Source of the DNA: Saccoglossus kowalevskii
Taxonomy: Eukaryota > Hemichordata > Enteropneusta > Harrimaniidae
Direction of reading: 5' to 3'
NCBI RefSeq assembly: GCF_000003605.2
Contig: NW_003134842.1
Span: forward strand, 162,174 to 186,086
DNA: 23,913 bases
Part shown: one piece after another, positions 9,001 to 21,039 of the stretch
How the letters are laid out: each line of letters begins with the position of its first letter
Position numbering within the stretch: position 1 is the stretch's first letter
Program-made: the position numbers and the translations under genes
The notes under the pieces: generated by a model
What the model was told of the DNA's origin: nothing
The model's input: the letters and a program-made list of their open reading frames with translations, nothing else
Databases searched by the model: none

Positions 9001-11360
9001 ACTTCCAGTGTATATAATTTTATATTTTTAATTATATAAATTAAGTGTAGGTATTTCCATTGCCTATAATCTATACATCCACCACAGAACAAGGCAGTTG
9101 TTTTCATTTGTATTTCAATCGATGAATGACACAATACTTAAAATTGAATTTAAAATTTTCTATATTACAATCACGCCTAAAAATATCAGAAGATGTATTG
9201 AAATAGTATTCCAGTATACTTTTTTACCTGTGTTTCCAATAAATTATCCCATTTAGCATTAAGTAATAGTGAAAACCTGAGATTTGTTTATGCATTTTCT
9301 TTATGAATTCATGAAAAAAAATCTTACCGCCCCTGGAGTTTCTTCCAAATAATGGCAAAGCAACTTATGTAATGGTCTGGCCTTAGAATGCCTAGTGGCA
9401 AGTGGGAGACTTGTCACGACTATAGTTAGAAGAGTTGGTGACAGATTGGTCATGTGAAATGTATTTAATATTATGCTGATACTATTAATTAATATTGTCA
9501 GACTTCCAATACGACGCTTTGGTGTATTTACATGCTGGCTAGTAACCCGGATGCACAGGAACGTCTTCACCAAGAAGTGAAAAAAGTCATTCCAGACAAT
9601 GAGATACCAATGCCTAAACACATCGATCACATGCCATATTTGAAAAGTGTCGTGAAAGAAACATTAAGGTATTTATACAATCATCTTGGCCATTTGATTC
9701 TATATATAGTTAAGAACTCACAGTTTTGCCTTTATATGAATATTAGTTAACGCATGCATATTAATTTTAGTTCATGCACTGATTAGTAAATCGCAATTCT
9801 GTATATATATACAGAACCATTCCGAACTTGGACAAGTCAAGTTTGGAATTTTAGAAGATTGAGAGTTCTTCTTCAACTGTTGACTAAAAAAGTTACATGA
9901 CGATGTTTGAAGAAAGCATTTGCCCGCATATATGTCCGACAAAACACTGAATTGAACCGTTTGGTTTTATAAAATGACACAGTTTCATTGGCCATAACAA
10001 GGCAAAGTATTGTTAGTGCATTTATGTCACTTTTTTGTCGGATTGTCGTGGTATAAGGTCGTTAATCACAACTTTTGATGTTAGATTCACGCCCTCTACG
10101 GATATATCTTATGCGAAAGACGTAATATTATAACTTTCTTGACACCTACTATTGCAGAATGTATCCGCCAGCTCTAAATATTAGTAGAAAATTAGATAAA
10201 GACATAGAACTAAAAGGCTATCGAATTCCAGCAGGGGTATGTAAACAGTTTTGTACTTGATTGTGAAATGTACACTTTCTGTCTGTGATGCAATTATGGG
10301 CATGACTGACGATTACTATGATATGATATGGTAATTGATTGCTCATTGAATATTTATCTTGCATCACCTGAATAATTATATTCGTGTCACATCTAATCTA
10401 ATATCATTATGATTATATTCTGAAATGCTTGCCTTTAATTTTGACTTGAAAGTTGTAATTACAATTACCTTTGATAGTAGCCCAACAATATTGCGCCATT
10501 TCTTCGAAAATCGGAAATGCACTATCATAGCCTACAGTTGTTCTTCATAATAATATATAATCTCATACACATTGTTCAAAACCTACATGATATTACCATT
10601 ACCAAACATATCCACATGAACTATTTGAAAGTTATTTTTTAGATGGCAATGTCTGGGCAAGTTTTAATGATGGGCAGAGATCCCAGATATTTTAAAGACC
10701 CTCTCCAGTTCAAACCTGATCGGTGGCTCAGAGAGAATGAAGAAATACACCATCCATTTGTTGCTTTGCCATTTGGATTTGGTCCAAGGATGTGCGTTGG
10801 TAAGTCTGATCTGCAGGTTAATGATAATGTTTCTAATTTCAGTATGTATGACTATGACTGTCTATGATCCAGTAATTACAAAAACATATTTCCAAACGTA
10901 CATATCATGCCAACTAAAGGCCATTACGCATATATAACATTTTAAAAATAAATTTGTATTAGCCTAAATATAACTAACACGAATACTGATAATGTATGTT
11001 TATCACTAGGGAGACGGCTGGCAGAACTGGAAATGAGATTGTTACTGGCAAGGGTAAGCATACATCCGTACATGTTATAGTTCGACATACAATACTTTAA
11101 CGGTTCCCGAAGAATAATGTTATTAAGGACATATGTAAATTCGTTTCTTTGTGTGCCAATTGTATTTATTTCAAAACGAGATGAATGTATGTATATTGAA
11201 TGTGGAACCAAATTCAGTTATAAATTTCTATTTTGTTTCATTTTCAAACCAGATTTCAAAGAATTATTGGATTGAGAGCTTAAAAGACGTTGAACCGATG
11301 CTGACATCATTATTAGTACCCGACAAGCCAACGCAGCTGAAGTTTACTAAAAAATCTTAA
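6067..11360 (+). CDS. mitochondrial-clan cytochrome P450, copy A (nine exons, 520 aa)
   Basis: Exons: 6067-6503, 7761-7957, 8072-8275, 8647-8816, 9502-9668, 10158-10236, 10643-10799, 11010-11053, 11253-11360. All introns are GT-AG and the join stays in frame to TAA, giving 520 aa, normal for the clan. ATG at 6067 has a good context (AACATGG) and matches copy B. Residues 1-38 have four Arg and no acid (targeting peptide); there is no membrane anchor. Seen: IPGPP 51-55; WKRNR 151-155 (C helix); AAVDT 332-336 (I helix; usual AGxDT); ETLR 389-392 (ExxR); FKPDRW 441-446; [10 protein letters not shown] 462-471 with heme ligand Cys469. Lys384 and Lys388 match the helix-K pair that binds adrenodoxin in CYP11A1. 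It is thus a matrix heme monooxygenase that should take electrons from a ferredoxin. CYP10-, CYP24- and CYP27-like families are possible; I cannot choose, and the substrate is unknown. Confidence 0.93.
7218..7256. repeat. 12-bp perfect hairpin in intron 1 of P450-A
   Basis: GTTACCGCGAAA (7218-7229) and TTTCGCGGTAAC (7245-7256) are perfect inverted repeats with a 15-base loop, in a GC-richer patch (about 7190-7270). It resembles in style the TTACGGG/CCCGTAA hairpins at 12770-13390 and is probably a small palindromic element. Confidence 0.6.
8867..8904 (+). repeat. (ACAA)n microsatellite in intron 4 of P450-A
   Basis: About nine uninterrupted ACAA units follow a short (TCTG)n run (8841-8853). 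The matching intron of P450-B keeps a (TCTG)n run but has lost or never had the ACAA array. Confidence 0.9.
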
Positions 11361-11515
11361 AGTGTGTTCAATTAATGGCCTTCAAGCAACACTTCGGGTT
11401 AAGTTATTATCAACAATTATAATTTGGTATTGATTGATATAAACCTGCGTGTATCCGTCTAACTTATTGTTATATTCAGAATATTCTATCACTCGCATGT
11501 ATCCGGTAGAAAATG

Positions 11516-11521
11516 ATTAAA
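11516..11521 (+). terminator. candidate poly(A) signal ATTAAA for P450-A
   Basis: ATTAAA, the commonest variant signal, lies 155 bases after the P450-A stop codon. I saw no AATAAA between the stop and the TIR element at 11564. The choice is tentative. Confidence 0.35.
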
Positions 11522-11563
11522 AATTAATTGTGAAAGTTGTAAGAAAAATGATTTTCTATAAGA

Positions 11564-11726
11564 TAAAGCGGGAGGGTCGTCACCTGCGCACGCGCAGGAA
11601 TTGAGTCCCAAGTGACGATAACAACACACGCTAAAATCGCAAAGGCTCATGGGTAGACGCTTGTTTGTAGACAATGACACGCTATGGCCATCTGACGCAT
11701 GCGCAGGTGACGACTCCCCTGCTTTA
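11564..11726 (+). mobile_element. TIR mini-element A, copy 1 (MITE-like, 163 bp)
   Basis: The ends are TAAAGCGGGAGGGTCGTCAC and GTGACGACTCCCCTGCTTTA, imperfect inverted repeats of about 28 bp that include CACCTGCGC/GCGCAGGTG. A TA at each end may be the target duplication, as for Tc1/mariner-type elements. There is no coding capacity. A second copy lies in the opposite orientation at 14540-14693, and the interiors (ATTGAGTCCCAAG, ACAACACACGCTAAAATCG, CTCATGGGTAGA) match closely. Confidence 0.8.
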
Positions 11727-12751
11727 ATAGAAACAAGCATTTATATTGTACACATGTTTGAATCTAATGTCCACACTCTTATTCAATCAAATTCGCCAGT
11801 AATTGCAGTATTCCTTATTTTCCAAATATGATTAACTATTATATATCAACTATGAAATATCTTATTGATGGCTGCTCACCCATGTATCTGCTCGTGTGGA
11901 GGAGATTTTAAAATGATTGTGAAAAGTATTATCGGAAAGTGAATGTAACTGTACAGTGAAGTTCAAGTAACATATTATTAGGTGTTTTAACGGAGTTATA
12001 AATTAACGAACAGATTAACTAAACAATCAGGAAAATCCCAATGAACTATAAAGTTATCAGGAAAGTATTAGTGTCATTGGGTTCATTATCTGAAAATTAT
12101 CCAAATTAGCGTTTAGGTGTTTCTCCCAGAATATCTGAATACTGTTTTTTTGTTTGTTTCAGCAATACTAGCTAGTTCTCAAACGACTCAACACTCTGGA
12201 TTCGAACCAATTTTCAGATCATGATAACTCTATTGAATTAGCTAAGCACATGGTTTGTAGTTGAAAGCAACATGTAATTTACTAATTTATAAAGATACGA
12301 ATCAGGTGCGATTTCGACAGTCACCGGCCAATTGTCCTTCTGTACAAAAAGAGTCACGTAACACATATACACTGCGACAACACACAACTCGCGATTGGGC
12401 TGCAAACAACTACCTATTTGCAAAATTCGCAGTATTACTTTGTTAAAGTGCGGCAACTCGGACGCTATCGGTAATCTGATTATCTCAGATGTAGGTATAG
12501 ACTCTGTTTGTTTTATATACCGTATTCCGGCCGCCTTAACTCCCGAGATACAATATGTATATATAATTATTTTAACGGAATTGATAACCTGGCTGAATTC
12601 TGTAATATAACTTTAAATAAACGATCAATAGCGCCATATTGGACAAGACGTCGATTATGAGCGAGGCACCGCAGACTATGTAAGTCGCTGGAGATGCTTC
12701 GAATTACTGGCAACATAGTTTTGTTTAACGCGTAAATTTAGTATCTCAAAT
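11727..12751. other. intergenic spacer between the P450 genes, no gene seen
   Basis: AT-rich DNA. Open frames of 60-72 codons at 12238-12610 overlap on both strands and have no recognisable content. I see no P450 exon remnant, so there is no sign of a third, decayed copy. Confidence 0.45.
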
Positions 12752-12893
12752 TTTAATTATCAGTTAACCTAACTTCGAATTACGGGAAATATAAAACAAA
12801 ACAAAAAACTTATATTGCCCGTAACTCGAAGTTCGGCTAACCACCGTCCCTCTATAGAGGGATAGAGGGACTGTGGGCTAACTGATAATTAAA
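12752..12893. mobile_element. palindromic mini-element C with nested hairpins
   Basis: The outer inverted repeats are TTTAATTATCAGTTAACC (12752-12769) and GGGCTAACTGATAATTAAA (12875-12893). Inside are AACTTCGAATTACGGGAAAT paired with its near complement ending CCCGTAACTCGAAGTT (about 12770-12832), and GTCCCTCTAT paired with ATAGAGGGAC (12846-12871). Almost the whole segment can fold. It looks like a foldback mini-element; the ~300-bp element B starts at its right edge. Confidence 0.65.
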
Positions 12894-13190
12894 GGGCGGT
12901 AATCGTCGCGCCACGCATGTGCGACATTTGTGTTGGAAAACATTAATTGTCCCACAATCCAATGCGTTCTTCTAATGGAAATCACAAGTATTAATTTTGA
13001 CCTGGGTGCGACTTGCACTGAATACCGCCGGTGACTCCTTCGATACTTTCCAATCACCTAAAAATTACCTAATTAAAGCTTACGTCTCAGTTTGTACTCG
13101 TTGATCTGCGCAACAGTCAAAGTCGCCGTCTTTATTTATATGAGACCCATATATATCGCGCATGCGTGGCGCGACGGCTACCGCCCTTTA
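12890..13190. mobile_element. TIR mini-element B, full copy (301 bp)
   Basis: The left end TAAAGGGCGGTAATCGTCGC and the right end GGCTACCGCCCTTTA are inverted repeats. The TIR is about 37 bp with roughly five mismatches and includes GCGCCACGCATG. TA at each end suggests a TA target duplication. There is no coding frame. Partial copies lie at 14693-14780 and 17959-18175, both in introns of P450-B. Confidence 0.8.
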
Positions 13191-13228
13191 TAGTTCGAGT
13201 TAGTAAATGTGGACGTTTAACAAAAACT

Positions 13229-13410
13229 AAAATATATATTGCCCGTAACTCGAAGTTCTGTTAAGTGTTAATTGAACATCGAGTTACAATTTGGGCGTGG
13301 TTTTGCAAAAGTAGGTGTTGTTTCTAAAATATTGGCGTGGTCATTTTTGTAACCCGATGTTCGTAAATCAATATCCGTAACTCGAACAGTTCAGCATCTC
13401 GTGTCGCAGG
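13229..13410. repeat. inverted/direct repeats related to the CCCGTAACTCGAAGTT motif
   Basis: TTGCCCGTAACTCGAAGTTC (near 13240) repeats the inner arm of element C and recurs loosely as ATCCGTAACTCGAACAGTTC (near 13380). GAACATCGAGTTAC (13274-13287) pairs with GTAACCCGATGTTC (13349-13362) with one mismatch. Two GGGCGTGG/TGGCGTGG words lie between. It is likely the remains of another foldback element. Confidence 0.55.
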
Positions 13411-13510
13411 GGCGTTTATTACTGTCATTGCTCCCGATATAAACAATTATGGCGTTAATTTATTGTTACTCATTTGTTTGGTTGAATCGAACATCTCATG
13501 AATAATTAAT

Positions 13511-13556
13511 CACGTGACGTATGCTTAGTTACGTCATTTATGATCATATGATCATA
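13511..13556. promoter_or_regulatory. candidate regulatory cluster upstream of P450-B
   Basis: CACGTGACGT (13511-13520) combines an E-box with a CRE half-site, TTACGTCAT (13529-13537) is a CRE-like site, and TATGATCATATGATCATA (13539-13556) is a perfect 18-bp palindrome. All lie 100-146 bases before the P450-B ATG. P450-A lacks these, and P450-B lacks the TCAAGGTCA of P450-A. Motif matches only. Confidence 0.35.
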
Positions 13557-13656
13557 CAAACGACAAAAAGTAACAACTCTTGTCTTGTACTGTATGTGAA
13601 CTCCTTCCATGCTATTGTTCTCAATCATATTAGGTTAACTGGTCTGCATGAACAAA

Positions 13657-16600
13657 ATGGCTGCAAGCAGATTGTTCGTCACTCGATGTGTGCCACCGTC
13701 TTCGCCTCAGCTACTGCGAAATCTTGCCACGTCAAACTTTCAGATATCTGTCGACGAGCAGGATGTCTCCCTTGCAGAAGCGAAACCTTTTAAAAGCATA
13801 CCAGGTCCACCAAAAAACATCCGTATGACGATCAAAGCCTTATACGACATGATAGTGCACAGGTCTTTCCAGAAACCATGGTTGTTATACAAAGAGTTGC
13901 ATGACAAACACGGCGACATTGTTAACAGTGGTTTTGGGTCTTTTGAAAATATTTTACTGCTGGACCCAAAGGACTTTGAGAAAGTACTTAGGGATGAAGG
14001 AAAATATCCACGAAGAATTGACATTTCCCCATGGGTAGCATATCGAGACTACAGAGGAAAAGCAAAGGGCGTACTGTTAACGTAAGTATTTGTTTATATC
14101 ACATGTTACCCTCATGACCTACAAAACTAGAATTCGAGTTCGCAAATACAAACTGGTTTTGTTCGTGAAATGTTAAATCTTTGTTTTAAAAGGCCCACAA
14201 CAATGCTCGGTAGCCATATTATCTGGGTATAAGGTGAATAGTGTTTCTATTGTAATTGTCCAGACAATGATTATGGTTATTGAAAGTCAAGCATGTAACG
14301 AGGTCAACAACCTTTTCCTTGAGGTCATCAATGACAAGTTTTTTGAAACCCACGCAAGATCATTTATCCCATGTTCAAACTTATATTTCACGTTTTTTAA
14401 TGTAGTTCAATATCGAGAAACAGACGTAGTGCGCAGTTCGACTCGTACGTGTCATCATTCTCCATGGTCCCAATCCCTAGTTGTGACATTAGCCTAGATT
14501 TGCCCACAGTCACTGTGCTTTGCCCATGTAATTGTTTCTTAAAGCGTCACCTGCACATGCGCCAGGTGGCCATAGCGTGTCATTGTTTACAAACAAGCAT
14601 CTACCCATGAGCTTTTTCGATTTTAGCGTGTGTTGTTATCGTCGCTTGGGACTCAATTCCCGCGCGTGCGTAGGTGACGATCCTCCCGCTTTAAATGACG
14701 GTGATCGCTCCGCGCCACGCATGCACGAGGTATGGGTCTTATAAGAACAAAAATGACGACTTTGACAAAGTCTGCTGATATTATAAACAAGGAACCCAGT
14801 TTTTTCGTGCTAACAAACTTACCAGCACATACATTATACTAGTTCTCAATATATTTTTTCTAATGTTACAATAACTTTTCAAAGCTCCATCCTCTTACCT
14901 GCCACAGGTGTGGATTAGGCATCTTCCTGATGACTTGTTTTGTTTAGTGCCCCACCTAAGCATAATATTGTAGATAATGTTTACGTGTGAATTGGTTAAA
15001 GCCTATATCACCAAGCCATTGTAATGATTAGCGCACTTCATCAAAAAATATAACAACTTCCCTAGGGAAACTTCCAATAAGCCCTTACAAGGCGAATTGA
15101 TTTTGATATGAAGAAGTCCCGTCTTTTGTAAAAACCCAGCAAAACTCACAAACATTGTAATTATATTGTAAGGGGCTCAATCACATCGCATAACAATCCA
15201 TTTTCTTGGTGGATTAGCTTCGTGACGTGGTTGTTCACGACAATACTGTTTATTCAGGTGCAGTCAACGAGTAAATTTTCAAAAATGTTTAGTATTTATG
15301 TTTGATCAGCAGTAACTTATTTTATGATTATTATTAAGGCTTAATTTAACTTGGAGGGGAGAGGTCAATCTGTTCGCAACTCCCCCCTCTCAACCAAATT
15401 AAATTGCTCTCCCACTGTTTTTGCTCCCACTGCCCTCTCCCCACTCAGTTTTTGTTCCCCGCTGCTTTCTCCCCACTCGGTTTTGCTCCCACTGCCCTCT
15501 TCCCACTCAGTTTTTGTTCCTCGCTGCCTTCTCTCCACTCGGATTTGCTCCCACTGCCCTTTCCCCACTCATTTTTTGTTCCCCATGACCCATTTCACCG
15601 GCAACACTTTTTTTAAGAGTTGTACCCAAGTTCAAATTTTGCACTTCTGAAAAATACAATGTACAATCAGTGATTTTGCCCTTACCCGCTCAATCTAAAA
15701 ATGGAACTGGCCTGCCCTCTGAATAAAAATCTTCTCCTACTGGAATTCCCCTCTGAGAAACCCTATTTTTAATTCCCTCCCACTGAAGATGTTATATTTT
15801 GCCTGCCCGCTAAATATCCCTTGCGAACACATTTTTTCACGAACAGCTCCGTTAACTGCACCTGTTTATTCCTGAGTGCTTCCATATAGGCCACATAATA
15901 TTATTAAATATTCCCCCAGTTTTAGGTTTAGCAAATGACTGCACTAATTATGACTACAACATCGGCCCAGGCTTAGAGAGGTTTTCATTTATTCTCCTAG
16001 TGGATGACTGAACACTGGCCCCATCTTCTGTTTGTGTTTTTTCCATCTACACACCACATTTCATACTCACTATCTATCTACGTCAAAATTCTGAGCCAGC
16101 ATTGAAAGAAATTGACAGAAATTATTAGTATTTTTCACAGCACGGTCCAATAAATTTCACAGTACGAGATCTCTAGAAACTTACAGCTGTCCGATGGTAG
16201 TGGGAATTACATGCCAGTCATTAACTGGCCGACATATATGACATTTCTTCGATGATCTATGTACATTTCATATACTTTTCTAGGGAAAATCAAGTCTGGA
16301 AACGCAATCGATTGGCAGTCAGTAAACGAATGTTACGCCCCAAAGAAGTGGTTGAATATGCGCCGACTATTAATTCCGTGGTAACCTCCTTTGTAGACAG
16401 AATAGAGAGAAAACGTCTCACAGATGAAAACTTTGTTGTACATAGCATTGAACAAGATTTGTTCAAGTATGCCATGGATGGTAAGACTGAAACTTTTTAT
16501 GATGCAATTGTGGTTCACAAACCACAAATATGAATGCCCCGATGTTCAGAGTTTCCACTAATCATATGTTTTCTTCCAATCGTAGCTGGTGGGAGTGTGT

Positions 16601-19600
16601 TATTGGATAGTCGACTAAATCTGCTTGATGATAATCTTCACATTGAAGAGGAGGAGTTTATTGAATCTGTACATGGTATCTTCAAGGATTTGATGCCATT
16701 GATGGTGATTCCGGTGAAATATCATAGGATACTGAATACTAATTATTGGAAAAGACACACCAAGGCTTGGGATACCATATTTGATTATGGTACGTTCAGT
16801 TAATTTGATGGAGCCTATATTCTATAGCCATACACCTCATTTACATTCCAAGGAGCATAAGTATGTTCTATTAGAAACGTATATGTAATGTCAAATTAAT
16901 GAAATTGAATTTCACAACATTGAATTAAATTTTCATTAAATAAATATATTGGTTTAGGAGAATCTTGAGACGATTTTTTAGATTTTCCGGGTACAACTAA
17001 AGGCAGGAATTGAATATTAGTAGTCCAAGTGCAAAACCAGCTTGACCGTTATTCTTATCGCATTTATTTGTCCCAGTCACTTGTCCTCTTTGAATTTGAT
17101 CAATTTAGATGAAACTTGGAAACAATATTAATGACTCGGGAGTATTGTGATTGTATTTTAAAGTGCAACATGGTTGCTAAGCGACAATTGGTTGTCGATA
17201 GGTAGCTTCCAAGAATTAAAAGATAGGTAGATGAAATTTTTACTGAATGCTCTTCTAACCTTACTTTCTTACATATAACACAATTGGAACTATTTCAGGA
17301 TAATTGGATTCGCTTAAAATTTGCCACTGTAGGGTAGTATGTTCTTGATTTCCTCATTTCTGATATCAATGAAAGTAATGAAAAGAACGAACAAATCAAA
17401 TATTTATATGAACACAAATGGTGATAAAAAAATGTTCGCCGCTTTGACCAATCAAAAAGCAAAATGTGCATTTTAGAAATTCATAGCAAGCCATGTAACT
17501 AAGTAAATGTCCTCTAGGTGCCAGGGCCATATAATCTATCCCCCAGGTGTAATGGCGACTAGATTTATGCCCCAGATTTCAGGGCCACTGAGTGTGTGTC
17601 CTCGAGATCTCAGGGACACTGGGTTTATGCCCCAGTCAAATCAGGGTCACTGAATACATGACGCACACAATGTCAGGGCCACTGAGTACATGTCCCCTAA
17701 GATGACAGGGCCACTTGGTTTATGCCTTTAAGATATCATAGCCACCAAATACACGTCCCCTAATATATCACAACCAGTATATTTATGCATTTATTTGGAT
17801 ACCAGGAGTGTATGTCCCACGATATCATGGTCACTGAGTACATATCCCCCAAGATGCCTCTTAGGTTATCAAAACCACTAGGTTTATGCCCCAAGATGTC
17901 AGGGCCACTTAAGTATATTACGAATACCAGCGCAAAAACTGTAACACTACCCATGCTCAAATGGCGATGTTCGTAGCGCCACGCATGCGCGAGATATGGG
18001 TCTCATATAAGCATAGATGGTGACTTTGACTGTTGCGCAGTACAAACTGAGACATTACCAAGCTTTAATTTCTTTGGTGATTGGAAGGTATCGAAGGAGT
18101 CACCAGTGGTAATTATTGCAATTCAGGTCAAATCTCTTACTTATGATTTCCATTAGCAGCACTTCTGCTATGGATGTAATTTGACATGTAACATGTATGA
18201 CCCAACCATATTCTTGAATAACTTAACTATTAGTATATACGTATTAAGGCAAACTCAGACTTCAAACCTGGACCCGACAAAGCTGCTCTGTTATTTTTGA
18301 ATTTACTCAATGCTCAGTGTGCTTTTGTGAAAACTAAAGTTCACCTAATTTGCACATTTGATAATCGATTTTTCATATTTAATTGATTTCCAGTTGATTC
18401 AATATACCTCAAACCAATACATATCAACGAAATGTTTTGATTCATAATACACTAAATTCAATGTGATTGTTTGGTCATCTCCGGCATGCTTTGCGATTCT
18501 CTTCTCCAGTACATTCAGCATGACTTTTACTCTAAGGTAATGTTTTCTCTTTTTAGCAAAGAAATTGATTGATGACAAAATAAACAGAGTCTACAAGGAA
18601 CTGAAAAATGACAATCAGACAGAGAAAAAGGCAGATTTTCTGACATACTTAGTTCAGCAAAACAAAATAAGTGTGGAAGAAATATATGCTAATTGTACTG
18701 AACTATTGGCTGCTGCAGTTGATACAGTAAGTTTGTTGTATTTGTCTGTCTGTCTGTTGTCTGTATGTATGTCTTTAACCAAATTAATGAATGTTTAATA
18801 TATTGTATCATGAAAGAAAACTTTGAGGTTTGATAAGTAAGTCATGGAACATCTCCTGTATTGTGCGTTTTAACTTTCGCCTGTGAAATAAAAAACGAAA
18901 GTCCTTGAGTTTGTCGTGACAGTCTGCACGTGCCTGTGCATGTGCGTGCATATTTCAAACTTTTATTCTAGATTACTTTGACAAATATACAGAATGTGCC
19001 AAACATATAGACATATATAATCTGTGTATTATACTTTTTGATTGAAAATGAATTGGGGGATGCCAGTTCATAAGTGGAAATGTATTGGTACGTGTAGCTA
19101 AGCGATTCGATGACGTACATTTGCATCAGTTCAACTTACATCTACAGTGCAGTAGATACATTTTACCTCGTATATTCAGTGTTATTTCCGTAATTTACTT
19201 ACAATTTTATCATCAACTTTATTATTATTATTACTTGTAAGACTTCCAATACAACGCTATGGTGTATTTACATGCTGGCTAGTAATCCGGATGCTCAGGA
19301 ACGTCTTCACCAAGAAGTGAAGAAAGTTATTCCCGACAATGAGATACCAATGCCTAAACACATCGATCGCATGCCATATTTGAAAAGTGTAGTGAAAGAA
19401 ACATTGAGGTAATGTGTATGGTCATACACTGAGTTGAAATACAATATACCGCGATTATGTACACAAGGAATTTGCCCATGTTGTAATAAAAATGAACTAC
19501 AATGATAATAATACTATTTATTTGCTTATTATTCGCTCTTGTATTTAGCATGCGACAAACTACTGAACTATATACATATAGCTCAATTTTATTTTATAAT

Positions 19601-20949
19601 AATTGTTTTATTTTATGGGGCTTATATATTTTTAAGACATATCATAACGGAACGAGTCGTGTTCAACATTTTATTAACTCTGTAATCCTATTAAAATGTT
19701 TTCTTTACAACTTACTCCGCGTTCTAGATGCATCGACCAACAAAATCAACAACCTATTAACTTGTACTTTCAAGCACTATCTTATGACTTTGAAGAGATG
19801 TATTTGTTAGAAACATTTATTTACAATGAACGCATATTTATGACAAAAATTGTGTTGACATATATTGTAGATTGTACCCGCCAGCCATAAGTATAAGTAG
19901 AAGATTAGATAAGGACATAGTACTGAGAGGATATCGAATTCCAGCAGGGGTATGTAAAACAATATGATGTGCGAGTAACTTGGTGCTGGTTATTGAATGT
20001 ACACAATTATTTTGTGTCGTTATTGTGGTTTACCGCGTTTATCAAAAGCAGCATTATGTTGTTGTTTTGATTGTTCTGAAATTATATGGTTGGTGGTTGT
20101 TTAGTGTTCTTCTGACATTCCTGGCCACTCAAACATTTGAAGTAGGTAATCATATTGTGACGCTTTTCATGCTTGCACAAATTAACTTTATGTTTTAGTA
20201 AAGAAGAAATGTTAAAATAATGTCTAATTAAATACTGCCATCGCACGTTCGCATATCAAAACCACCAAATTCATCCACGTAGTTATTGTTTTACAATTGT
20301 AATTCTTATTCATTTAGAAAGTCATATCTGGGCAAATTTTAATGATGGGCAAAGATCCCAGATATTTTGAAGACCCTCTCCAGTTCAAACCTGATCGGTG
20401 GCTCAGACAGAATGGAGAAACACGCCATCCTTTTGTTTCCTTGCCATTTGGATTTGGCTCAAGAATGTGCCTTGGTAAGTTGGATAAGCAGTTTCACTCA
20501 GACTGATCCCGCAAAGTATGACCACGATTGTATACGATTTAAGGTTATTTAATTACATTTTACACTCTTATAATTACACTTCCATCTTTAATCTCATACG
20601 TACATTATATATAATACGGATTGTATACCCTGTATCACTGTCTGTGTAATATATACTGACAATGTAAATTAGGATAAAGTCACGATTTTTGGATTTTAAA
20701 TATTTGACATCTTTGGTATGTTCATATTGCTAGGAAAAAGACTGGCAGAACTGGAAATGCATCTGTTACTATCAAGGGTAAGCACATGTTTAACCAATAT
20801 CGCATGTCACTTCTCTGACATACAAGACTATGGTAGCACAACCTGATGAGAAAATGCTATTCAGGAACGTAATTCATAGTTTTCATTTGCATAACATATT
20901 ACCAATCATGCAGTTTCGTTATATGTCAGGTGGCGGCCTATTATCTATG

Positions 20950-21039
<90 letters not shown>

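Noticed and set aside
9301-9630. 109-codon minus-strand frame over P450-A exon 5
   Set aside because: It is a shadow of the coding exon on the other strand; the sense frame carries the P450 motifs and splice sites.
13648-13656. Upstream in-frame ATG of P450-B (would add Met-Asn-Lys)
   Set aside because: Its context is weak and copy A has no ATG there. 13657 is conserved in both genes, although use of 13648 cannot be excluded.
15351-15650. Overlapping open frames on both strands rich in Ser/Pro/Phe or Gly/Glu
   Set aside because: They come from the pyrimidine-rich minisatellite inside the 608-bp element.
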